The notes under the pieces: generated by a model
The model's input: the letters and a program-made list of their open reading frames with translations, nothing else
Told to the model about the DNA's origin: nothing
Database searches by the model: none
NCBI GenBank assembly: GCA_009776565.1
Contig: WRNQ01000075.1
Span: forward strand, 1 to 8,001
Direction of reading: 5' to 3'
Source: Synergistaceae bacterium
GTDB taxonomy: Bacteria; Synergistota; Synergistia; Synergistales; Aminobacteriaceae
Length of the DNA: 8,001 nt
Translations under genes and position numbers: made by a program
Shown here: one piece after another, positions 1 through 7,455 of the stretch
How the letters are laid out: every line of letters starts with the position of its first letter
Numbering within the stretch: the first letter of the stretch is position 1

Positions 1-66
1 GAGGAGAAAATGGCGCGTCCATAAAATAGTTTTACTTGCCACTAGTATTTATAGCTCGCCAAATTT

Positions 67-107
67 GCAACACCATGTGGGTTGCGGGCAAAGCCCGCTT
101 TGGCAAC
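67..107. other. Nested, mutually exclusive hairpins
   Basis: GCAAC (67-71), GTTGC (81-85) and GCAAC (103-107) allow two alternative stems sharing 81-85. A tight GC-rich stem, GCGGGC (84-89) with GCCCGC (93-98) around AAA, sits inside the second. It could be a terminator for a gene off the left edge, but no U-run follows on either strand. Positions 1-147 otherwise hold no gene that I can support. Confidence 0.35.
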
Positions 108-147
108 TTAATCCGTTACAAACCTGTTTTTTATTGACGTTCTTGTG

Positions 148-196
148 CCGTAAGTTGATAACAATTGACAACTGGTAGTTAGTAATTGGTAAGCAA
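148..196. repeat. Heptad tandem array, left copy (7 units)
   Basis: Seven 7-bp units in strict register include TTGATAA, CAATTGA, CAACTGG and TAATTGG, ending directly at the conserved core that starts with GCGC at 197. It is the shorter counterpart of the array at 7456-7574. Confidence 0.65.
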
Positions 197-265
197 GCGC
201 CAACCCTTATTCTAACATCTTCGGTTAAAATTACAATAAGTATTTCGTGTAATCTGTTACTATTA
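197..265. repeat. 69-bp conserved core of intergenic element, left copy
   Basis: This aligns without gaps to 7575-7643 with 12 differences in 69 bases by manual count. It includes an identical 13-base block starting ATTCTAACATC. It abuts the heptad array on its left and a second tandem array on its right, as in the other copy. A further matching tail, GAATTG then ACATTC, is at 362-396. Confidence 0.8.
209..236 (-). promoter_or_regulatory. Second copy of the candidate SigA-type promoter
   Basis: On the minus strand, TTGTAA (236-231), a 16-base spacer and TAGAAT (214-209) match the boxes upstream of the large gene. If functional it would read leftward, out of the window, with a start site near 202. 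No convincing gene start with a ribosome binding site is visible between here and position 1, so its target is unknown. Confidence 0.35.
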
Positions 266-280
266 CCATATTAACCAACT

Positions 281-356
281 GTTAGCCACCGATTAACTTC
301 CGGTTAGCCACCGATTAACTTCCGGTTAGCCACCGGTTAACTTCCGGTTAGCCACG
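281..356. repeat. 22-bp tandem repeat, about 3.5 copies
   Basis: Units start at 281, 303 and 325, with a partial copy at 347. Each begins GTTAGCCACC and ends TTAACTTCCG. The third differs by one base. The array lies on the far side of the 209-236 promoter from the heptad array. The equivalent place next to the other promoter (about 7640-7685) holds a looser series of CTATTAG/CTATTAACC units. Confidence 0.9.
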
Positions 357-419
357 CAATTGAATTGAAACATTCAAAATCATTTGCCGAATTATTTATT
401 ATTTAAGACCAGGTAATGT

Positions 420-466
420 AAAAGCTCCAGGGAAACGAGCGATCTGCCCGTCTCCCCGGAGCTTTT
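420..466 (-). terminator. Hairpin, probable terminator of the GH36-like gene
   Basis: Positions 420-437 pair with 449-466 around an 11-base loop. On the minus-strand transcript all 18 pairs form, two of them as G-U wobbles. On the plus-strand transcript those two become A-C mismatches. The structure therefore suits a minus-strand RNA, arising about 315 nt after the stop codon. The stem ends GGAGCUUUU, but the run of U after it is short (UUUU then ACAUU), so termination may be weak or the element may be an mRNA-stabilising 3' structure. Confidence 0.6.
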
Positions 467-541
467 CTGCTTTTATAACGTCTTAGTGCAATGGTTTTGC
501 TTCATTCGGTTTTCGCTAACAGTTTACTACACTTTACCTGC

Positions 542-730
542 TATCAGTTTGCTGGCTATCAGTTCGTCGCCTTCAGTTCGTTGGCTATCAGTTTGCTGGT
601 TATCAGTTCGTCGCCTTCAGTTCGTCGCCTTCAGTTTGCTGGCTATCAGTTCGTCGCCTTCAGTTCGCTGGCTATCAGTTTGCTGCTTATCAATTCGCCG
701 ATTATCCGTTCGTTGATAATAAGTTTGCTG
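542..730. repeat. Degenerate 14/15-bp tandem array downstream of the gene
   Basis: Ten well-kept units run from 542 to 687. They alternate between TATCAGTTTGCTGGC, TATCAGTTCGTCGCC and a 14-bp form TTCAGTTCGTCGCC. About three decayed units follow to 730. A higher-order block of about 43 bp recurs at 557 and 644 with one difference. The array starts about 50 bp beyond the stop codon of the large gene and would lie in its 3' untranslated RNA. There are no unique spacers, so this is not CRISPR. Confidence 0.85.
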
Positions 731-779
731 TTAACTGTTAACCGTTTGCTGTTTTTCAGTCGCTCCTGCACCCATGGAT

Positions 780-3700
780 CTACAATCCCAGATACACTAT
801 CAGTCTGTAGAGTATCATAGCCGCTTCAGCTCTGGTCGCGTTTGATGCAGGCGCCACGTTCCCTTGACGTAGATTGATCATTGCGTTTTCTACCGCAAAC
901 GCTACGTCGTCCATAGCCCATTCTGATACGGCTTCAAAGTCGGGTGCATCGCATTCTCCGCCTTCGGGGACTTCAGCCCCAAGGGCGCGCACGCACATCG
1001 CAATCATTTCCTCACGGATAATATTGTCATCCGGATTCAGGTAAAGACCATCCTCCTCTGCGGAACCCAGAACAATTCCGGCTTCTATGGCCGCCGCCAT
1101 GTACGGCCTGCCCCACTCTTGAACATCAAACCAGTCGGCAAACGTATCAGATCCGTCATAATCGTATATCAGTTCAAGTTCCAGGCTGGCTACAATAAGT
1201 TTGACCATCTCAAGCCTTGTTATATCATTCTCCGGACGGTACTCCACCGTATCGTCTGGCATTGGGTACCCGTCAACAATACCACGTGCAACCAACCCGT
1301 CGATAAACTCAGCCGCCCAGTAGTCAGGCGCAATGTCTGTCATCAATGATTGAGGTCTTGATGGCTGACCAAGTGGAGGTGTTTCCTGATCTTCCCCAAG
1401 CTCTTCGCCCAGTTCTTCGCCTGGCGCTTCAGACGGCGTTGGCGTTGCCACAGGTACTGCTCCCTTGAGTTGCGATCCGCCATAGTTTCCTCTCGGCGTC
1501 GGCAGTGGTGGCGTTACAATCGCCGTCCACTTAGCGTAGAGCGTTATATCGTTGCTGACATTGTTGTTGAAATTCCAGGCTTGAGTCAAGGCTGTATCCA
1601 AGTACCAGCCGCCAAACGTATAGCCGCTTTTTATCGGGTCTTCCGGTCGCACCAATGGAGCGCCATGGATAGTTAGGCCATCTGCGTATATATCGCCATC
1701 CGATACAAAGTTAACCCAATGTACTTCAACTTGAATAGCCTTAAGAAGCAAAACCTCCGTGAATTCAGTGTAAAGAGTAATAATTCCGTCTTCATCAGCA
1801 TCTAATAGAAGTACGGCGTCCTCTCCGACCTCAAACCCCTCTTCTTCATCTACATAATGGCTATAATCATAAATCAAATAAAACTCTCCAGGTTCAAGGC
1901 CACGGAGCTCAATCTCTCCCTCGTATGTCATCTCCAACTCTAAGTTGCTCAGGGCATTTCTCCTTAGCAGCGTGCCATTCCCAAGGAGGCCTAAATACCC
2001 GTTAACGTCGTTTCTAGTCGCAAAGAAGGAAAAGTATTTTGTCTGTTCTTCCGGTTTATCAAAAGCGTACACCTCGGGATAATCAAAGCCGTATTTGTAC
2101 AGATCCAGGTAATTTGCTCTGGACAACCCCTCCTCCACTGACATCGTGTAGAACCACTTTTGATAATCATTCGGCCACGTTGCATTGGTTGGGTTATACA
2201 TCATGGTTTCAAGCACTAAGCCGGCGCCATGCATTCCCCTCATAGAAGTCCTGTTCGCGCTGTCACTCACCGCAGGGGCATTATCTCCGTATAATCCTTT
2301 CCACATCCTGTTCGAGTAACGCTTCTTTGCGTTTGATCCCGCGTCGCCTGCTATCGGACGATTCGTCCCGTTGTTGTTGAAGAAGTTCATCATCGTGCCA
2401 CAGCAGCAATGCTTTATCCAAGGCTCCTCGCCCAAAATATCTTTCGCCTTGTCATATATCTTCTTCCAATACAACGCGTAGTTTGCTATCCCGGCTTCCG
2501 GGTCGTCGTCATGCCCGTGGCCTTTAGCATAACACGCCTGCGCGCCCCACTGAGTATCGATCTTAAGTCCATCAAAACCGTATTCATCAAACATAAGGTT
2601 GCAGAAATAATCAACGTACTCGGTCATTACCCTGGGATTACCCAGACAAAGGTCCGCTGTGCCACTCTGTGGATAATATCCGCATTGCCTTACATAATAC
2701 GGGTCTGGCGAATCAGGCAGTAGCTCCCCTGTCTCAGGATCATACAGCGCTTCGTTAGCCGTTACCAGATAGTCTGGGTGCGCTTCAGTAAAAGTAGTCG
2801 AAATGTTTATGTTGCGCTTGTTATCCGGATCAATCTTGGCGCCGGCGTCATCATAGGAAATACCCATATTGGCTTCCCAGCCTGTGTCATCGCCCGACGG
2901 GAACAAGTATACGCTCGAAGGCATGACCCACGCGCAGACTTTAAACCCTTTTTCGTGCAAATAGGTTGTAAACGCTTTAACTACTTTTATAGCATCTTCT
3001 TCAGTTTCGCACGGCAAATTAAGCCTTTCCGCAACTCCAGCCCACTTATACGGTTGGACAATGTATCCGCCTTCACCGCCTCTTTGGCACATTTCCATAG
3101 TGGCGCCGCCACGGGCAATCGTCCCGCGAGGATACCATCCGGCGTCAAGTATGAGGTATTTTATGCCCATGGACGCAAAAGTACCGTCGTCAGCCCAATC
3201 CATGGCTCGCGTCGGATCGAAGCCTTCGTTTCCGCCCCAGCTCTCCCAGGTATTCATCCATGAGTAATCCGGATATGTAGAAGTATCCGGTGTAGCGAGC
3301 CAATCAGCTGCTACTGAACTTTCCATACCAATGCCTGTTTCAACCAAGCTGGGAATGTACGCCATCGCTTGCGCAAACTGCCTGTTCGCCATGTAGAAGT
3401 CACCGGAATGGACGCCCACAATGCTCGTTCCAACAGTAGTGAGTTCCGCGCGTTTTAGCGTCCTGCCCGGCCAACCAACCCAGGTGTAGGCTGTGTCGTG
3501 TTTACCTTCAATGCCGCTGCCCCTGGTCGGGAGTTCCAACCCACGGATTTGGTGTGGCATTGCGGAACCAATCAGAATACCTACATTCGATCCATAAAAA
3601 TCGTTAAACGGAAGTCCGCCGTTTTCTCCCCAGAACCAGTTGTTTCGCGAAATAAGATCATAATCATTTCCATCGTCTTCCTGGTCGATCCTCTCCTGAT

Positions 3701-6700
3701 TCAGCATAGCAGTCTGCATCGTACCAAAAATATTAAATACGGGGAAGGTATAGTCTCTGCCATGAACTAGAGTTTGTCCCTGTTGCGTCCACAAGCCCGC
3801 TTCCCTGTGTTCTTCGAGATACTGTTCCTCCGGCAGCGGATCGTAAATCTTATAGTTGTTTTCGACAAATCTCGCAATATCAATATCCGCGCCACTTTGA
3901 TTCAGGTATTTTGATGTAACCGAAATAACACCGGGATTTCTTTCGGATGTTTCAATCACCAGAATACGCTTAAGATTGAGCGAGGCGCTTATCCCGGTCA
4001 CCGTTAACCGGTTGCCGTCACCAAAATAAGTCTCCACATCTGTTTCAAACGCAACTTCAGAGACTAAAAAGTCGTCGATCGCCACTTCGTCTCCCTCGGT
4101 ACCATCTGACCTTTTTCCCGTTGTGACATAGCCGGATTTGTCTGACAAGAGTTTGGCTGAACCGACGTCAAAATTCTCATCATCATGGTCTTTTTTCATT
4201 TCAGTACCAACAGACCAGGGAAGCTTTCCGTTCCACGCGGCTTGTACCTCTGCTGAAAGAGCTGTCGGAACAATCGGCTCAGGTTTTTGCGTCATAGCTG
4301 TTTTTTCGCCGTCTTCTTCGACACGATAAACAGTCATAGACATATCTTCATCTACTTCCACATAAATCCCGTCACCCTCGAATGGATACGGACCTTCTTC
4401 TTTTTCAATTGTTTTCAGGAGCAATTGCTGCGTGAATTCGTTACCCACAGCGTCAAAGTCATGCGATGTTAAATCAAGCGTAATTATTCCGTCTTCGTCC
4501 GCAATATGGTCTTTAATATATGTATTATCTACATATTCAAGAACCGTATACTTTTTCCCTGGTTCCAGACCGCGCAGTTCCAGAGGGCCGCTGTATGTCA
4601 TGGTCGCCTCTGCAGGGTTGTTGTTTGATCCGCCGACATATGAGGTTATGGCGTTTCTGGAAGCAAAAAAGCTGTAATATCTGGTGTTTCTCTCCGGTTT
4701 GTCAAACGCGTAAGCTTCCGGATAATCAAAGCCGAATTTATACAGATCCAAATAGTATCCACTGGATAAACCCTCTTCTACCGACATTGTATAAAACCAC
4801 TTCTGATAGTCATTCGGCCAGGAGGCAGCAGTGGGGTTGTACATCATGGTTTCCAACACCAGGCCCGCGCCATGCATATTTCTCATACTTGTCGAGCTTG
4901 CACTGTCGCTCACTGCTGGAGCGTTGTCTCCGTATAAACCTTTCCACATCCTGTTCGAGTAGCGCTTTTTGGCGTTCGATCCGGCATCGCCGGCTATCGG
5001 ACGGTTCGTTCCGTTATTATTGAAGAAATTCATCTGGGTTCCGCAGCAGCAATGCTTGATCCAAGGCTCCTCACCCAATATCTCTTTCGCTTTATCATAT
5101 ATCTTCTTCCAATATAACGCGTAATTCTTTATCCCCGCTTCCGGGTCGTCGTCATGACCATGTCCTTTTGCGTAACACGCCTGGGCGCCCCACTGCGTAT
5201 CTATCTTAAGGCCATCAAATCCGTACTCGTCAAACATAAGGTTACAGAAATAATCGACATATTCGGTCATAACCCTTGGATTGCCAAGGCAAAGATCAGC
5301 CGTGCCAGTCTGCGGATAGTATCCACACTGCCTCATATAGTAAGGCCTAGGCGATTCAGGCAGAAGTTCTCCTGTCACGGGATTATACAACGCCTCGTTC
5401 GCTGTCGCCAAATAATCAGGATGCGCCAGAGTAAATTCCGTATCAATGGCCAGGTTACGGATGCTGGCGGGATCCCTCACGGCGCCAACTTCCGCAAATG
5501 TTACGCCCATACCCTCGTTCCAGCCGTTATCATCGTCAGACGGGAACAGATATACGCTCGAAGGCATAACCCATGCGCAAACCTTAAAACCTCTGTCATG
5601 TAAATAATCTGTAAATCCCTTGACGACTTTCATCGCATCGGCTTCCGTCTCACAATCCATGCCAAGTCTTTCCGCAACGCCAGCCCATTTATACGGTTGA
5701 ACGATATATCCGCCTTCACCGCCCCTCTGGCACATTTCCATCGATGCTCCGCCGCGTGCTATCGTGCCGCGAGGATACCATCCGGCGTCCAGGATGAGGT
5801 ATTTTACTCCCACAGCTGCAAAAGTGCCGTCGTCAGCCCAATCCATGGCTCTTGTTGGGTCAAATCCTTCATTTCCGCCCCAGCTCTCCCAGGTATTCAT
5901 CCACGAGTAATCAGGATATGTACTGGGATCCGGCAGCGCGAGCCAATCGGCTGCTACTGAGCTTTCCATTCCTATTCCGGTTTCAACCAGACTTGGAATA
6001 TACGCCATCGCCTGCGCAAATTGCCTATTTGCATTGTAGAAGTCGCCTGAATGAACGCCAACGATACTAACGCCAACATCTGTGAGTTCTCCCGCCTCAA
6101 GCGTCCTTCCTGGCCAGCCCAACCAGGTGTAAGCCGTGTCGTGTTCACCAGCGATAGCGCTTCCGCGTGTAGGCAGCTCCATACCGCGAATCTGATGTGG
6201 CATCGCGGAACCAATAAATATGCCTACGGTTGTTCCGTAAAAATCATTGAAAGGAAGCCCTCCGTTTTCGCCCCAGTACCAATTGTTTCTTGATATAAGG
6301 TCGTTCGCGGTGCATCTTTCCATATTCAGCCTGGTTGTGGGTCTTACTCCCATCGTGTTGTACACAGGCATTGTATAGTCCCTGCCGTGAACGAGCGTAG
6401 CTCCCTGCTGCGTCCATAAACCGGCCTCCCTGTGATCTTCAAGATAATCTCCCTCGGGAAGCGGGTCATATATCTTATAGTTGTTTTCTACAAATCTCGC
6501 TATATCAAGAGTACCCTCTCCATCGTAGCGGTATTGAGACGATATTGATACAACGCCCGGATTTCTATCGGACGTTTCAATCACCAAAATGCGCGTCAGG
6601 TTAAGCGTCTCGCTTTTACCCGTGACGGTCAGACGATCGCCAGGTCCAAAATATGTTTCAACATTTGTTACATTTACACCGGCGGACACTACGAAATCGT

Positions 6701-7391
6701 CCACAGCCACTTCGTCACCAGCAACTCCCGACGGGCCGACTGACCTTACGCCTGTTGTGACATATCCGGAGTTGTCGGACAAGAGTTTTGCGGATCCTGG
6801 GTTAAAATCATTATTGGTCGTTCCAAAGCCAACCGACCATGGAAGCTTGTCTTCCCAAGCTGTAGCAGCGGCTTCCGGAAGCGCGGTCGGGTCGATAGGT
6901 TCCGGCTTTTGTGTCATTACGGTTTTTGAACCGTCTTTTTCCACGCGGTAGAATGTCACATACATATTCTCGTCGACGCCCACAAATACCCCGTCGCCCT
7001 CAATAGTATATACGTCGCTGACCGGATACAATACAGCTTCATCAGCATCTGTTTCATCTTCCACTTCAAGTTCTTCGGCGTCTACGATGTCGGTAACTTC
7101 CTCAGTGTCGTCACCCAGCAGTACGGACTCGTCACCCAGCAGTACGGACTCGTCACCCAGCAGTACGGACTCGTCACCGTCGTCTCCCACCAAAACCTCA
7201 TCGCTGGCATCGTCCGCCAAAACCACATTGTCGGCATCTTCCGCCAAGCCTTCAACTTCATCAAAGAAGTCGCTGATTACGAATACGCCATCGGGCTCTC
7301 CGTTTTCTGGTAATAGTTCAGCGGATGCAACAGGGCTAAGTGACATGAGCATCGCTAAAGTAATTACCAACGCTAGTACTCTTTTCCTCAT
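780..7391 (-). CDS. Secreted, SLH-anchored protein with two tandem GH36-like glycosidase units
   Basis: This 2203-residue protein starts at an ATG preceded by a good Shine-Dalgarno and ends in TAG. Residues 1-24 form a signal peptide (RKR, hydrophobic core, cleavage after ASA). Residues 25-127 are acidic, with three GDESVLL repeats at 72-92. Two homologous units follow, 128-1001 and 1002-1888. Each has an N-terminal beta domain, a (beta/alpha)8-type barrel (about 498-895 and 1379-1776) and a C-terminal beta domain. GH36/clan GH-D marks are LILDAGW (D535, D1416), FDGLKIDTQW (candidate nucleophile D731, D1612) and PIAGDAGSN (candidate acid/base D802, D1683). Residues 1893-1957 match an InlB/Flg_new repeat (GYTFGGWY, ITLYAKW). 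A Pro/Glu-rich linker runs to about 2016, then three SLH motifs (about 2018-2070, 2083-2138, 2151-2199; TRLE, IREE, TRAE). By family, SLH motifs bind wall polysaccharide and GH36 enzymes act on alpha-galactosides. A surface alpha-galactosidase or transglycosidase is therefore inferred; the exact substrate is not visible. GH36 enzymes are commonly 700-750 residues with one catalytic domain, so two complete units in one chain are unusual. The gene appears to be transcribed alone. Confidence 0.93.
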   Translation of the reverse strand: MRKRVLALVITLAMLMSLSPVASAELLPENGEPDGVFVISDFFDEVEGLAEDADNVVLADDASDEVLVGDDGDESVLLGDESVLLGDESVLLGDDTEEVTDIVDAEELEVEDETDADEAVLYPVSDVYTIEGDGVFVGVDENMYVTFYRVEKDGSKTVMTQKPEPIDPTALPEAAATAWEDKLPWSVGFGTTNNDFNPGSAKLLSDNSGYVTTGVRSVGPSGVAGDEVAVDDFVVSAGVNVTNVETYFGPGDRLTVTGKSETLNLTRILVIETSDRNPGVVSISSQYRYDGEGTLDIARFVENNYKIYDPLPEGDYLEDHREAGLWTQQGATLVHGRDYTMPVYNTMGVRPTTRLNMERCTANDLISRNNWYWGENGGLPFNDFYGTTVGIFIGSAMPHQIRGMELPTRGSAIAGEHDTAYTWLGWPGRTLEAGELTDVGVSIVGVHSGDFYNANRQFAQAMAYIPSLVETGIGMESSVAADWLALPDPSTYPDYSWMNTWESWGGNEGFDPTRAMDWADDGTFAAVGVKYLILDAGWYPRGTIARGGASMEMCQRGGEGGYIVQPYKWAGVAERLGMDCETEADAMKVVKGFTDYLHDRGFKVCAWVMPSSVYLFPSDDDNGWNEGMGVTFAEVGAVRDPASIRNLAIDTEFTLAHPDYLATANEALYNPVTGELLPESPRPYYMRQCGYYPQTGTADLCLGNPRVMTEYVDYFCNLMFDEYGFDGLKIDTQWGAQACYAKGHGHDDDPEAGIKNYALYWKKIYDKAKEILGEEPWIKHCCCGTQMNFFNNNGTNRPIAGDAGSNAKKRYSNRMWKGLYGDNAPAVSDSASSTSMRNMHGAGLVLETMMYNPTAASWPNDYQKWFYTMSVEEGLSSGYYLDLYKFGFDYPEAYAFDKPERNTRYYSFFASRNAITSYVGGSNNNPAEATMTYSGPLELRGLEPGKKYTVLEYVDNTYIKDHIADEDGIITLDLTSHDFDAVGNEFTQQLLLKTIEKEEGPYPFEGDGIYVEVDEDMSMTVYRVEEDGEKTAMTQKPEPIVPTALSAEVQAAWNGKLPWSVGTEMKKDHDDENFDVGSAKLLSDKSGYVTTGKRSDGTEGDEVAIDDFLVSEVAFETDVETYFGDGNRLTVTGISASLNLKRILVIETSERNPGVISVTSKYLNQSGADIDIARFVENNYKIYDPLPEEQYLEEHREAGLWTQQGQTLVHGRDYTFPVFNIFGTMQTAMLNQERIDQEDDGNDYDLISRNNWFWGENGGLPFNDFYGSNVGILIGSAMPHQIRGLELPTRGSGIEGKHDTAYTWVGWPGRTLKRAELTTVGTSIVGVHSGDFYMANRQFAQAMAYIPSLVETGIGMESSVAADWLATPDTSTYPDYSWMNTWESWGGNEGFDPTRAMDWADDGTFASMGIKYLILDAGWYPRGTIARGGATMEMCQRGGEGGYIVQPYKWAGVAERLNLPCETEEDAIKVVKAFTTYLHEKGFKVCAWVMPSSVYLFPSGDDTGWEANMGISYDDAGAKIDPDNKRNINISTTFTEAHPDYLVTANEALYDPETGELLPDSPDPYYVRQCGYYPQSGTADLCLGNPRVMTEYVDYFCNLMFDEYGFDGLKIDTQWGAQACYAKGHGHDDDPEAGIANYALYWKKIYDKAKDILGEEPWIKHCCCGTMMNFFNNNGTNRPIAGDAGSNAKKRYSNRMWKGLYGDNAPAVSDSANRTSMRGMHGAGLVLETMMYNPTNATWPNDYQKWFYTMSVEEGLSRANYLDLYKYGFDYPEVYAFDKPEEQTKYFSFFATRNDVNGYLGLLGNGTLLRRNALSNLELEMTYEGEIELRGLEPGEFYLIYDYSHYVDEEEGFEVGEDAVLLLDADEDGIITLYTEFTEVLLLKAIQVEVHWVNFVSDGDIYADGLTIHGAPLVRPEDPIKSGYTFGGWYLDTALTQAWNFNNNVSNDITLYAKWTAIVTPPLPTPRGNYGGSQLKGAVPVATPTPSEAPGEELGEELGEDQETPPLGQPSRPQSLMTDIAPDYWAAEFIDGLVARGIVDGYPMPDDTVEYRPENDITRLEMVKLIVASLELELIYDYDGSDTFADWFDVQEWGRPYMAAAIEAGIVLGSAEEDGLYLNPDDNIIREEMIAMCVRALGAEVPEGGECDAPDFEAVSEWAMDDVAFAVENAMINLRQGNVAPASNATRAEAAMILYRLIVYLGL
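1728..4388 (-). repeat. Internal GH36-like unit 2 (residues 1002-1888)
   Basis: This is the second copy of the duplication. D1416, D1612 and D1683 each sit exactly 881 residues after D535, D731 and D802 of unit 1. The barrel is nearly identical in protein sequence to unit 1, for example from MTEYVDYF through GHDDDPEAGI. The N-terminal beta domain and the C-terminal loop differ more. A short acidic insertion lies near residue 1234 (QEDDGN), and a hydrophobic/basic loop near 1799-1820 replaces the Asn-rich loop of unit 1. The active site is intact. Confidence 0.85.
4389..7010 (-). repeat. Internal GH36-like unit 1 (residues 128-1001)
   Basis: This is the first copy of the in-gene duplication. 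It opens at YTIEGDG and ends just before YPFEGDG of unit 2. It contains NTWESWGG, LILDAGW (D535), the K-x-D motif with D731, an HCCCGT motif, and D802 about 71 residues after D731. That spacing is like the nucleophile to acid/base distance in GH36 enzymes. No catalytic residue is missing, so it is probably active. Relative to unit 2 it lacks a short acidic insertion and has a shorter, Asn-rich loop (GGSNNN) in its C-terminal beta domain. Confidence 0.85.
7111..7173 (-). repeat. 21-bp x 3 perfect in-frame tandem repeat (GDESVLL)
   Basis: Three nucleotide-identical 21-bp units lie at 7111-7131, 7132-7152 and 7153-7173, with a partial copy beyond. They encode the acidic heptapeptide GDESVLL at residues 72-92, in the spacer between signal peptide and first GH36-like unit. 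Identity at every base, including wobble positions, points to recent slippage or recombination. Copy number may vary between strains without shifting frame. Confidence 0.95.
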
Positions 7392-7398
7392 CTGGAAT

Positions 7399-7406
7399 CT
7401 CCCTTC
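7399..7406 (-). promoter_or_regulatory. Ribosome binding site of the GH36-like gene
   Basis: The minus strand reads GAAGGGAG, then 7 bases, then the ATG at 7391-7389. This supports the chosen start, and the sequence after the ATG is immediately a typical signal peptide. Confidence 0.8.
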
Positions 7407-7455
7407 AAAATTCGTTTTTTATTTGTTTACTCCCGTTTTAGCGTCCCGCTTTGAC

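Noticed and set aside
1..76. Minus-strand starts at 76 (14 codons) and 22 (runs off the edge)
   Set aside because: Neither has a ribosome binding site. The first stops after 14 codons and the second has only seven visible codons.
1..181. Plus-strand frame open from the left edge to a TAG near 181, and a short EEKMARP or GENGASIK tail ending by position 27
   Set aside because: There is too little sequence to distinguish a gene end from chance, and the longer frame runs through hairpins and the heptad array, which is not coding-like.
281..730. Possible CRISPR array
   Set aside because: Units are directly adjacent with no unique spacers of constant length, unit sequences are degenerate, and no cas genes are present.
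486..820. Two overlapping plus-strand open frames of 76 and 109 codons
   Set aside because: They are translations of the 14/15-bp tandem array in two frames. The products are low-complexity Ser/Leu/Val strings, there is no ribosome binding site, and one overlaps the 3' end of the large gene.
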